NCBI GenBank assembly: GCA_035654355.1
Contig: DASRXC010000168.1
Coordinates: forward strand, 1-64,000
From: JAFAHD01 sp035654355
Lineage (GTDB): Bacteria; Vulcanimicrobiota; Vulcanimicrobiia; Eremiobacterales; Eremiobacteraceae
Length of the DNA: 64,000 nt
Direction: 5' to 3'
In this document: piece by piece, positions 42,575-50,035 of the stretch
Position numbering within the stretch: position 1 is the stretch's first letter
Layout of the letters: every line of letters starts with the position of its first letter
Notes under the pieces: generated by a model
Database searches by the model: none
The model's input: only the letters and a program-made list of their open reading frames with translations
What the model was told of the DNA's origin: nothing
Made by a program: the position numbers and the translations under genes

Positions 42575-42922
42575 CTATCCAGTAGGTAATGTTTTGACCT
42601 CGCTGGACTGTCTCTCGTGTTTGGGAACATAGCAAGTGAGTATCATCGCCACGATCCAGCCCACGAAAGGTACGAAGTTCAAAGCCAGAATCCACCACTT
42701 GCGTGGGCGCTTCCATGCGAAGCCGATGTACGATGGCAAGAATGCGAGGCTCACAAGGCCAGCCAGCATCCCAGCATTGAAGGAAGTCGAGCGAGCGTCA
42801 CCCATGTCGTTTGCGAAGCCATAAACAAAATCGGGCGATATCGCTCCAACGAGATTCCAAATGACAAAATTAGCCAGAATCCACGCACCTACTCGAAGTA
42901 TTGCTGTCAAGAACGAATGCAT
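42575..42922 (-). CDS. Superinfection-immunity-like small membrane protein
   Basis: A 115 aa protein with three predicted membrane segments. The second half (AFLPSYIGFAWKRPRKWWIL then FVPFVGWIVAMILTCY) follows the pattern of the superinfection immunity protein family: xxLPxxIAFxRxHRxxWxIxxLNxxxGWxxxGWIVAL. In phages such proteins block incoming DNA; chromosomal homologues are common and mostly uncharacterised. Its position next to a dead recombinase suggests arrival with a mobile element. The family call is by pattern. Confidence 0.6.
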   Translation of the reverse strand: MHSFLTAILRVGAWILANFVIWNLVGAISPDFVYGFANDMGDARSTSFNAGMLAGLVSLAFLPSYIGFAWKRPRKWWILALNFVPFVGWIVAMILTCYVPKHERQSSEVKTLPTG

Positions 42923-42989
42923 GATACTTTCCTTCGCTGCGCCGTTGACTTCTGTTAAGAATTCGAATAGTCGCGCATTACTAGTCTAG

Positions 42990-43124
42990 CACCGCGACGG
43001 CCGCCGCGTATTCGGTAGAATTACGTACTACGAGATGCTCCGGCGCTTCAACATGACGTTCGACTATCGTAATAACAAAGTCTATCTCGACTTGAGTAAG
43101 TACGGCAGCTCAACCAAGTTCTAG
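42990..43124 (+). pseudogene. C-terminal scrap of a retropepsin-like aspartyl protease
   Basis: An open segment bounded by a stop just upstream encodes the typical end of a bacterial retropepsin-like/PDZ aspartyl protease: YEMLRRFNMTFDYRNNKVYL. No start codon, catalytic DTG motif or upstream domain is present nearby, so it is a fragment only, about 44 codons long. Confidence 0.5.
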
Positions 43125-43146
43125 GCTAAGAGGCTTGCATCATCAG

Positions 43147-43186
43147 CAAAAATGCGCACCGCGCGGATGCGTTGCAGCCGCGCGGT
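43147..43186 (-). terminator. Terminator after the tRNA-Ile/tRNA-Glu pair
   Basis: On the minus strand a perfect 9 bp GC stem (43158-43166 with 43178-43186) with an 11 nt loop is followed by GCGCA and five T (plus-strand A run 43147-43151). It sits 7 nt beyond the tRNA-Glu 3' end, so it probably ends the eno-tRNA transcript. Confidence 0.7.
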
Positions 43187-43192
43187 CGTAGA

Positions 43193-43268
43193 TGGTACCC
43201 CCAAGGGAATTCGAATCCCTGTCGCCGCCTTGAAAGGGCGGTGTCCTAGGCCTCTAGACGATGGGGGC
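43193..43268 (-). tRNA. tRNA-Glu (anticodon TTC), CCA encoded
   Basis: Cloverleaf on the minus strand: GCCCCCA acceptor paired with TGGGGGT (a G-U first pair, common in this tRNA), D-arm with GTCTAGAGGCCTAGGAC, anticodon stem CCGCC/GGCGG with loop CTTTCAA (TTC), T-arm GATTCGAAT, and an encoded 3' ACCA. Confidence 0.95.
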
Positions 43269-43289
43269 GCGAGCCATCGATGTCATGCG

Positions 43290-43362
43290 TGGGCCCGGCA
43301 GGACTTGAACCTGCGACCAACCGGTTATGAGCCGGCCGCTCTAACCACTGAGCTACAGGCCC
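43290..43362 (-). tRNA. tRNA with CAT anticodon, most like tRNA-Ile2
   Basis: Cloverleaf on the minus strand: acceptor GGGCCTG/CGGGCCC, D-arm GTAGCTCAGTGGTTAGAGC, anticodon loop CTCATAA (CAT), T-loop TTCAAGT; CCA is not encoded. CAT can mean Met or Ile2 (lysidine-modified). The GCTCATAACCGGTTGGTCGC region follows the E. coli ileX-type pattern more than elongator Met, so Ile2 is preferred but not certain. Confidence 0.85.
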
Positions 43363-43410
43363 CGGCCGCCCGCCGCACCCTCATAGTATATAGAAGCGCG
43401 TCGCGGCGAG

Positions 43411-44706
43411 TCAAGGCGCGAAGGCCGAGCGCCCAGGATAGACCGCGGCTTCTCCAAGCATCGCTTCGATCGCCATAAGCCGGTTGTATTTTTCGACGCG
43501 GTCGCTGCGCGACATCGAACCCGTTTTGATCTGTCCGGCGTTGAGCGCGACGCTGATATCGGCGATCGTCGTGTCGCCGGTCTCGCCCGAACGATGCGAG
43601 ATGACCGTACCGTATTGTGCACGCTGCGCGGTCTGCACGCACTTGATCGTTTCGGTCAACGATCCGATCTGATTGACCTTCACGAGAATCGCGTTGGCAA
43701 CATGTTCCTTGATGCCGCGCTTGAGGAACTTCACGTTCGTGACGAAGAGATCGTCGCCCACCAGCTGCACGCGATCGCCCAATGCCTCGGTCAGCTCGCG
43801 CCAGCCGTGCCAGTCATCCTCGCCGAGCCCGTCTTCGATTGACACGATTGGGAAGCTCTTGCACAGCCGCTCGTAAAGCGCGATCATCTTGGCGACCGAA
43901 AGCGGCTTTGCGCCGATTTCTGCGCGATACCCACCCTCTTCTTTGAATTCGCTCGCGGCCGGATCGAGCGCGATGAAGATGTCCTTTCCCGGTTTGTATC
44001 CGGCGGCGACGATCGCGTCGACTATTAGGCCGAGTGCTTCATCGATGTGATGCAGCGGCGGTGCATAACCGCCTTCGTCGCCGACGAGTGTTTGAAGTTT
44101 CTTCTTGCGCAACAAACCGCCGAGCGCGTGGAACACTTCCGACCCATAGCGCACCGCTTCGGTCAGCGACGGCGCGCCGGCCGGCACGATCATGCACTCT
44201 TGGAATTGCAGCGCGCCCTCGGCATGCTTGCCGCCGTTGATGACATTCATCATCGGCACCGGCATCGTCATGCCTTGGACGCCGCCGAGATAACGATACA
44301 GCGGCTGCTCGAGAGATGCAGCGGCGGCGTGCGCGCACGCTAGCGAGACGCCGAGAATCGCGTTCGCACCGAGCTTGCTCTTGTTCGGCGTGCCATCGAG
44401 CGCGATCATGGCTTCGTCGATGGCGACCTGGTCAAGCACACTCATGCCGCGCAACCGTGCGGCAATCGCTTGATTGACGTTGTTGACGGCTTTGAGAACG
44501 CCCTTGCCCCCGTAGCGCTTCTTGTCGCCATCGCGCAACTCGACGGCTTCGTGGCTTCCGGTGGACGCGCCCGAAGGAACTGACGCCTCGCCAACGGCGC
44601 CGTAACTGGTGGCCACCGCTACCGATACCGTCGGGTTGCCGCGCGAATCGAGAATCTCGCGGGCACGGATGTCCTCAATCAGGGGAGCGCTAAAGTTCGC
44701 GCTCAC
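43411..44706 (-). CDS. eno: Enolase (phosphopyruvate hydratase)
   Basis: Converts 2-phosphoglycerate to phosphoenolpyruvate in glycolysis. The 431 aa protein has all family features: AREILDSRGNPTVSVAV at the N-terminus, GASTGSHEAVELRDGD, VPMMNVINGGKHAEG, SIEDGLGEDDWHGW and the C-terminal VISHRSGETGDTTIADI signature. Its start overlaps the ndk stop (ATGA). Two tRNA genes and a terminator follow. PEP made here is also the pyruvyl donor for CsaB. Confidence 0.97.
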   Translation of the reverse strand: MSANFSAPLIEDIRAREILDSRGNPTVSVAVATSYGAVGEASVPSGASTGSHEAVELRDGDKKRYGGKGVLKAVNNVNQAIAARLRGMSVLDQVAIDEAMIALDGTPNKSKLGANAILGVSLACAHAAAASLEQPLYRYLGGVQGMTMPVPMMNVINGGKHAEGALQFQECMIVPAGAPSLTEAVRYGSEVFHALGGLLRKKKLQTLVGDEGGYAPPLHHIDEALGLIVDAIVAAGYKPGKDIFIALDPAASEFKEEGGYRAEIGAKPLSVAKMIALYERLCKSFPIVSIEDGLGEDDWHGWRELTEALGDRVQLVGDDLFVTNVKFLKRGIKEHVANAILVKVNQIGSLTETIKCVQTAQRAQYGTVISHRSGETGDTTIADISVALNAGQIKTGSMSRSDRVEKYNRLMAIEAMLGEAAVYPGRSAFAP

Positions 44707-45155
44707 TCAACCACCCAACGGGTCACCGAACGATTGTACCGGTGCAGCTCGCTCGCGCGGAAGAACAATTTGATCTCACGCTTAGCGGCACTCGCACTGT
44801 CCGAGCCGTGCACGAGATTGCGCCCGACGGTAGCGCCGAAGTCGCCGCGGATGGATCCGGGCGTCGCAGCGAGCGGATCGGTCGCGCCGATGGTCGTGCG
44901 GCACATCTCGATCGCCTTCGGACCTTCGACCACCATCGCGACGATTGGACAGCTGGTGATGTACTCGGTAAGGCTTTTGAAGAACGGCTTTCCGATGTGT
45001 TCGCGGTAATGCGCGCGCGCCAGCGCGTTCGATACGCTCAGCATTTTCATCGCGATGATCTGCAACCCGCGCCGCTCGAAGCGGGTGATGATCTCGCCGG
45101 TGAGGCTGCGCTGCACGCCATCGGGCTTAACGAGTATTAAAGTGCGTTCGACCAA
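44703..45155 (-). CDS. ndk: Nucleoside diphosphate kinase
   Basis: Transfers the terminal phosphate of ATP to other NDPs. The 150 aa protein shows the N-terminal TLILVKPDGVQR and the ATIGATDPLAATPGSIRG-type loop (here TTIGATDPLAATPGSIRG). The active-site His is in RNLVHGSDS. Translational overlap with eno suggests a housekeeping operon. The birA gene is divergent 75 nt away. Confidence 0.96.
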   Translation of the reverse strand: MVERTLILVKPDGVQRSLTGEIITRFERRGLQIIAMKMLSVSNALARAHYREHIGKPFFKSLTEYITSCPIVAMVVEGPKAIEMCRTTIGATDPLAATPGSIRGDFGATVGRNLVHGSDSASAAKREIKLFFRASELHRYNRSVTRWVVE

Positions 45156-45230
45156 TGCTCGAGCTCCGTTTCTTGCGCTTACATCCGCTCCGGCCGGGGG
45201 TTTGTCCTCGCGTATGCGAACGGTCGGGCA

Positions 45231-46037
45231 ATGCCGGACGATACCAACACGGCAACACCGCTCGTCGACGAAGCCGCCTTACGTAAGGGTGCCGCCGAGT
45301 TGACGTATTTCCGAAGCGTACGCTGCGTTGGATCGGTTGAGTCGACCAACGCGTTGGCGCTCTCGATGCTTGAAGATGCCTCAGCGCCGGGTCTCACGAT
45401 CATCGCGGAAGAGCAGACTTCGGGGCGCGGCCGAGCGGGGCGCGCGTGGGAGTCACCCGCCGGCGCGGGCCTGCTCATGTCGACCATCATGCCGATCGAG
45501 ATACCCCAGGATGCGTTACCGGCGCTCGGCTTTTGGGCTAGCCTTTGCGCGGCAGAGGCGATCATCGATGCGTGCAGCGTGTGGCCGACGTTGAAATGGC
45601 CGAACGATTTGATGCTCGGCGCGCTCAAAATTGCGGGAGTACTCATCGAGGGCCGAACGCTCGGCACGTTCACGCGCGCAGTGATCGGCATCGGCATCAA
45701 CGCCAATCGTCCAAGCGACGTGTCCGGCGACCTCGCTGGCATCGCGGCATGGCTCTCGGATGCATCCGGCACACCTGTCGAAAGAACCGAGCTCGCGCTC
45801 GCGATCTTGCGCGCGTACGACCACCGCTACGATGCGCTGATCGCGCGGCCGGTCGACGTGATCCGTGAATGGTCGCGGCGATCCGCGATCGCGGGCCGCC
45901 CGCTGCGCGTGACAGATGCGCGAGGCGAGTTGATGCACGAAGGCACTGCGCGCGGACTGTCCGACGACGGCGCCCTGTTATTGGAAACGAAAGACGGACC
46001 GGTGTCGGTCCGTCTTGGTGATGTCTCGGCGTTGTGA
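45231..46037 (+). CDS. birA: Biotin-[acetyl-CoA carboxylase] ligase (group I BirA)
   Basis: Makes biotinyl-AMP and attaches biotin to carrier protein lysines. The 268 aa enzyme has the catalytic domain (ESTNALA; EEQTSGRGRAGRAWESPAGAG; LKWPNDLMLGALKIAGVLIEG; VIGIGINAN) and the small C-terminal domain. There is no N-terminal winged helix, so it is a group I ligase that does not act as a repressor. The last 20 codons contain a perfect hairpin that appears to serve as terminator for the convergent propeller gene. Confidence 0.93.
   Translation: MPDDTNTATPLVDEAALRKGAAELTYFRSVRCVGSVESTNALALSMLEDASAPGLTIIAEEQTSGRGRAGRAWESPAGAGLLMSTIMPIEIPQDALPALGFWASLCAAEAIIDACSVWPTLKWPNDLMLGALKIAGVLIEGRTLGTFTRAVIGIGINANRPSDVSGDLAGIAAWLSDASGTPVERTELALAILRAYDHRYDALIARPVDVIREWSRRSAIAGRPLRVTDARGELMHEGTARGLSDDGALLLETKDGPVSVRLGDVSAL
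45985..46017 (-). terminator. Hairpin inside birA 3' end, terminator for the convergent gene
   Basis: An 11 bp perfect stem (46002 and leftward to 45992; 46007-46017) with a GTGT loop. Read on the minus strand it is followed by TCTTTCGTTTCC, a T-rich tail, and it sits 26 nt beyond the stop of the minus-strand propeller gene. The same sequence encodes birA residues near its C-terminus. Confidence 0.6.
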
Positions 46038-46042
46038 CGAGT

Positions 46043-46948
46043 CTATGGCCCGAATCGGATACCGTTTGCAGCGATCGTTGGAATATCGAATGCCGATGTG
46101 CTGGAGGACGAAAGCGGCGCCAAGAACACCTGGACATCTGTGATATCCGAAACGTAGAGATTCCCGGTCGCGTCAAGCGCCGGATACTCTGGGTTCGAAA
46201 GCGTGCCAGATATCGTGATGGCTGGTGTGCTCGTATTGGTGAATGGAGGCGTGAACTCTTGGACGTTACTCGTCGACACATTGCATACCCAAAGATTGCC
46301 TGCCCCATCGAATCCGATACCCCAGGCACCAGCTACTGGAATCGTAACCGCCGGTGCGCTGGAGCTTGAGAACGGAGCGTTGTAGACAGCGACATAGCCA
46401 TGCGTCTGGTCAGCCACATAGAGGCTGCCGCCGTGGATCTTCAAACCGATCGGCTGACTCAGTCCTGTTGCAATCGTAAAGGCCGCCGTGCTTGTGCCGC
46501 TGAGCGGGGCGTTGTAGACGGTGACGTTCCCGGCGTTTCGATTTGCGACGTAAAGATTTCCGAGTATGTCAAGGTCGATTCCCTCAGGTCCGGACCCGGT
46601 TGTGATTGAAAACGTGGACGTGCTCGCGTTTGTGAAGGGCGGCGTAAACACGTCGACCATGTCCTGACCGAAGTTGCCCACATAGAGCCGACCCTTCCGG
46701 TCGAACGCGACATCGTCCACGTCCGTCGAGGTACCATCTTTGAATGCGACGGCGGGGACGGACGAGGCCGAGAAGGGCGGGGCAAATATTTGAACTACAC
46801 CGCTGCCGCCATCATTCGCTACGTATAAACGCGTCATCGGAAACGGCGTCGGCCCGGGAGCACCTCCCGTTGAGCCTGCGGAGCATGCTGCGAGGATTGG
46901 GAGCGCGAGCGCGACGAGGGCGAGTGTGCCTATGTGTATCTTTCTCAT
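46043..46948 (-). CDS. Six-bladed beta-propeller (NHL-like) lipoprotein, copy 1
   Basis: A 301 aa lipoprotein. Signal and lipobox (ILAAC) are followed by a Gly/Pro linker and six tandem repeats of about 42-45 residues. Each repeat has the pattern N/RLYVxN-x-G-x-V-x-V-xx-APxFSxSSTP, then a D-x-x-G turn, as expected for an NHL-type propeller on the outer cell surface or periplasm. It lies convergent to birA with a 5 nt gap. Copy 2 at 47319 is closely similar, most strongly in the first 90 residues. Function is unknown; ligand or protein binding is likely. Confidence 0.8.
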   Translation of the reverse strand: MRKIHIGTLALVALALPILAACSAGSTGGAPGPTPFPMTRLYVANDGGSGVVQIFAPPFSASSVPAVAFKDGTSTDVDDVAFDRKGRLYVGNFGQDMVDVFTPPFTNASTSTFSITTGSGPEGIDLDILGNLYVANRNAGNVTVYNAPLSGTSTAAFTIATGLSQPIGLKIHGGSLYVADQTHGYVAVYNAPFSSSSAPAVTIPVAGAWGIGFDGAGNLWVCNVSTSNVQEFTPPFTNTSTPAITISGTLSNPEYPALDATGNLYVSDITDVQVFLAPLSSSSTSAFDIPTIAANGIRFGP

Positions 46949-47318
46949 ATGGAAAGTCTCCTATAGCCATACGCGCGAACTAGCGGAGCGCCGAAGCGCC
47001 CGAAGTTCCAGCCTGGATGCAATGAACGGGGAAAGAATGCCTTTCAAACCCTTTGGCCCGACCGGTTCAAGAAGCCGGGCGAACGGATCCAAACCATCCT
47101 GTGGGATTCGAGCGGCTTAATGTTTTGGCAAACTCGAAACGTCTCGGTGATGCGACCTTGACCGGCTGTGGTTCTCGGGTTGCGCGAGGTTAGAAGACGG
47201 CAACCCGCGGATAGCGGCCGCAACTTCGCGAAACGAAAGACGGACCATTGCTGATCCGTCTTAGAGGAGCACCGGTTGTCGGCGGCGACGCGCATGCAGC
47301 AACGCCGATGGCGTGACG
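46949..47318. other. 370 nt gap between propeller paralogues, with birA-tail-like remnant
   Basis: No gene is convincing. The right part (about 47229-47310) repeats the 17 nt segment and hairpin found in the 3' end of birA, then a GGCGTGACG stretch, before the end of the second propeller gene. The left part contains the upstream region of copy 1 and no clear feature. Confidence 0.5.
47230..47262 (-). terminator. Terminator of propeller copy 2
   Basis: Stem of about 10 bp with one mismatch (47237-47246 with 47253-47262), followed on the minus strand by TTTCGTTTCGCG. It lies 57 nt beyond the propeller stop and matches the hairpin inside birA almost base for base outside the loop. Confidence 0.65.
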
Positions 47319-48227
47319 TTACGGTCCGAATCGTATACCATTAGAGGCCGGCGTTGTAAATGCGAACGCGGGCGTGCTGCTAGCCGAAAGCGGCGCCATA
47401 TAGACGGTGATCGTAAGCTCGGTCGAAATGTAGAGGTTCCCCGAACCGTCGAGCGCCGGATACAGCGCATCTGCCGTACCGGTAGGTATCGTGAGTGTAG
47501 GCGTGCTGCTGCTGCTGAATGGCGGCGTGAACTCTTGAACGTTTGAACTCGAGCCCAGGCGATCCACAGCCCACAGGTGCCCAGTCGAGTCGAAGGCGAT
47601 TCCCCAGACATTCGCGACCGGGAAACTGAACGCCGGGGTGCTTGTGTTCGTAAAGGGCGGGGTGAAGACTCGCACGTTGCCGCCCGCTGCGGCGTAGAGG
47701 TTTCCGGCGCTATCGAGCTTGACACCACGTATGGACCCGCCGCCGCCGCTGAACGTCGCGACCGCCGTGCTCGCGGCGCTTAGCGGTGCGTCATAAATCG
47801 TGATCTGCGAGCTGCCCTCATTGCCGACGTAGAGGTTCCCAGCTGTATCGACATCTATGCCCTCGGGCGCGCTGACGCCGTTTGTGATCGAGAACGACGA
47901 TGTGCTTGCGTTCGTGAACGGCGGCGCGAAAACATCAACCGCGCTGGTTCCGAAACTGCCGACGTACAAGCGGCCTCTCCGGTCGAATGCTACGTCGTCG
48001 ACGTCAGACGACGCCCCATCTTTGAAGGCTACCGCTGGCGTCGAGCTCGCGGAAAATGGCGGTGCAAATATCTGTACCATGCCGGAGCCGCCATCGTTCG
48101 CCACGTAAAGTCTCGTCATCGGGAACGGCGTCGGCGGCGGCGGCGACGTCGATGAAGAACTGCAGCCCACGATCACAGGCAACGCGGCCAGTGCGATACC
48201 CAAAAACGCCCTACGAAACTGAATCAT
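47319..48227 (-). CDS. Six-bladed beta-propeller (NHL-like) lipoprotein, copy 2
   Basis: A 302 aa paralogue of the protein at 46043. Lipobox is VIVGC, then a Ser/Pro linker, then TPFPMTRLYVANDGGSG, almost identical in both copies, and six blade repeats with the APPFSxSSTP and D-x-x-GNLY motifs. The frame extends to 48323, but the ATG at 48227 gives a clean lipoprotein signal. Divergence in the later blades suggests an old duplication or selection for different ligands. Confidence 0.8.
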   Translation of the reverse strand: MIQFRRAFLGIALAALPVIVGCSSSSTSPPPPTPFPMTRLYVANDGGSGMVQIFAPPFSASSTPAVAFKDGASSDVDDVAFDRRGRLYVGSFGTSAVDVFAPPFTNASTSSFSITNGVSAPEGIDVDTAGNLYVGNEGSSQITIYDAPLSAASTAVATFSGGGGSIRGVKLDSAGNLYAAAGGNVRVFTPPFTNTSTPAFSFPVANVWGIAFDSTGHLWAVDRLGSSSNVQEFTPPFSSSSTPTLTIPTGTADALYPALDGSGNLYISTELTITVYMAPLSASSTPAFAFTTPASNGIRFGP

Positions 48228-48518
48228 ATGGCCTCTCTCAAACCGTTGCGGGGGGCTCCCAAAAGGACGAAAACAACACCCCCGAGCTTCAGGTTCGGCC
48301 GCGCTTCCGCGGCGGAAGCCCAAAGGCCTGGGATTAGGTCGCCGATTTTAAAGCGCGACACTCCCGAACCGCCCACAACTTGCGTCCGTCGGGAAATTGC
48401 ATTCTCACTGGACTTGTCGCAGGTGCTTCGTGCTCTTTGCTATTTAAAAACGGAAGGCAAACCGATGTGGGCCAATGTTTTAGTTGGCGCGACGTTTCCA
48501 TTCGCGTTGTTCTGCAAA
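48228..48518. other. 291 nt gap upstream of the propeller gene and after lipA
   Basis: Open frames here are short and have no recognisable family. It should hold the promoter for propeller copy 2. An 8 bp inverted repeat CATTCGCG/CGCGAATG, spanning the lipA 3' end near 48499-48541, might help end the lipA transcript. Confidence 0.35.
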
Positions 48519-49379
48519 CTAGAGCGACGTCGCGAATGCCTGTTCGGCGTGATAGGAAGAGCGGACCAACGGTCCTGAGACTACCTGATGGAATCCCATC
48601 GGCTTGATCGACTCTGCGAACCAACGGAACTTCTCGGGGTTGACGTAGCTAACCACGTTCAGATGCCGCTTCGTGGGCTGCAGATACTGCCCTAAGGTCA
48701 AGATGTCGACGCCGACAGCGCGAAGATCGCGCGCAGCCTGAAGCACGTCTTCATCGGTTTCGCCCAAACCGAGCATCATGCCAGACTTCGTGAACTTGTT
48801 TGGTCGCATCTGCTTCGCATTGGCAAGCACCGCGAGCGACTGGTCGTAGGCGCAGCGCCGGTCACGCACGTGCGGCGTAAGCACTCGCGTCGTTTCGACA
48901 TTATGCGCGAAGACGTCCGGTTCGGCGTCGATGACCGTCTTGAGCGCCGCGACGTCGCCGCGATAATCCGACGTCAAGACTTCGATCTTCACGTGCGGCG
49001 TGCGGTGCCGAATAGCGCGGATCGAGTCGGCCATCTGTTGCGCGCCGCCGTCTGGAAGGTCGTCGCGGTCGACACATGTGATCACCGCGTAATTGAGTTT
49101 CAAGTCTTCGATCGACTTCGCGAGCTTGAACGGTTCGAGCGCATCCAGCTCGTACGGCTTGCCTGTCTTGACGTTGCAGAAACGGCAGCCGCGCGTGCAG
49201 GTGTCGCCAAGGATCATGAACGTCGCGGTGCCGACGCCCCAGCACTCAGCGATATTCGGGCACATCGCTTCCTGGCACACGGTGTGCAGCGCTCGTTCTT
49301 TGACGATGCCGCGCAGCTTCTGGTAGTTATCGCCGCTCGGCAGCTTGACTTTGAGCCATTCCGGCTTGCGCTGGATCAT
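48519..49379 (-). CDS. lipA: Lipoyl synthase
   Basis: Radical SAM enzyme that inserts two sulfurs into protein-bound octanoate. The auxiliary cluster cysteines are in CQEAMCPNIAECW, the radical SAM motif is CTRGCRFC, and the C-terminal SGPLVRSSYHA with the conserved RSSY is present. The ATG at 49379 overlaps the lipB stop (ATGA), giving 286 aa; the longer open frame to 49556 runs through lipB and is not used. It is the last gene of the 2-oxoacid dehydrogenase operon. Confidence 0.95.
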   Translation of the reverse strand: MIQRKPEWLKVKLPSGDNYQKLRGIVKERALHTVCQEAMCPNIAECWGVGTATFMILGDTCTRGCRFCNVKTGKPYELDALEPFKLAKSIEDLKLNYAVITCVDRDDLPDGGAQQMADSIRAIRHRTPHVKIEVLTSDYRGDVAALKTVIDAEPDVFAHNVETTRVLTPHVRDRRCAYDQSLAVLANAKQMRPNKFTKSGMMLGLGETDEDVLQAARDLRAVGVDILTLGQYLQPTKRHLNVVSYVNPEKFRWFAESIKPMGFHQVVSGPLVRSSYHAEQAFATSL

Positions 49380-50035
49380 GACGCCGCTGCCTGGCTGGTG
49401 ACATCGAGGTCGAATGCGGTCTTCATCGCTTGCAAGAGCGGAGACTTCGCGTCTTGCACAGTGACTTCCCGGCCCAGCTCGCGCGCGATGGACGTGACCG
49501 ATACGCCCGGCATGCCGCAGGGATTGATCAATTGGAAGTAGCTGAGGTCCGTGCACACATCGAGCGCGAGCCCATGATACGTGACGCCAGAGCGCACCGC
49601 GGCGCCGATCGACGCGATCTTCGCACCGTGCACGAACGCGCCGGCGTGATCCGGACGTTGTTGCGCTTCGATACCAAAAGTCGCGAGGGCTTCGTTGATG
49701 GCGCGCTCCATCTTGCGCACGAAGGCTTGCACCTCACGCAGCCGCGGCAACTTGAAGATCGGATAGGCGACGAGTTGGCCGGGTCCGTGGTACGTGAGAT
49801 CTCCACCGCGCTCGATCTCGTAGTATTCGACGCCGCGCCTGCGCAGCTCGTCCTGCGAAACCAACAGATTCTGGCCTTTGCCGGACTTGCCCATCGTGAG
49901 CACCGGCTCGTGTTCGCAGAACAGCAGCGTGTCGGGGCGAGCATCGGCAACCCGCTCCGCGTGCAAGCGCAATTGAAGATCCCATGCATCCTTGTAGCGG
50001 ATGCGCCCGAGATCTTCGAACAGCGCTCGTGTCAC
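49376..50035 (-). CDS. lipB: Octanoyltransferase LipB
   Basis: Transfers octanoyl from acyl carrier protein to lipoyl domains. Key motifs are RGGDLTYHGPGQLVAYP, the lysine of GAKIASIGAAV, GLALDV and the catalytic Cys in INPCGMPGVSVTS. The 219 aa length is typical. GTG start overlaps the lpdA stop (GTGA), and its own stop overlaps the lipA start, so the three are coupled. Confidence 0.94.
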   Translation of the reverse strand: MTRALFEDLGRIRYKDAWDLQLRLHAERVADARPDTLLFCEHEPVLTMGKSGKGQNLLVSQDELRRRGVEYYEIERGGDLTYHGPGQLVAYPIFKLPRLREVQAFVRKMERAINEALATFGIEAQQRPDHAGAFVHGAKIASIGAAVRSGVTYHGLALDVCTDLSYFQLINPCGMPGVSVTSIARELGREVTVQDAKSPLLQAMKTAFDLDVTSQAAAS

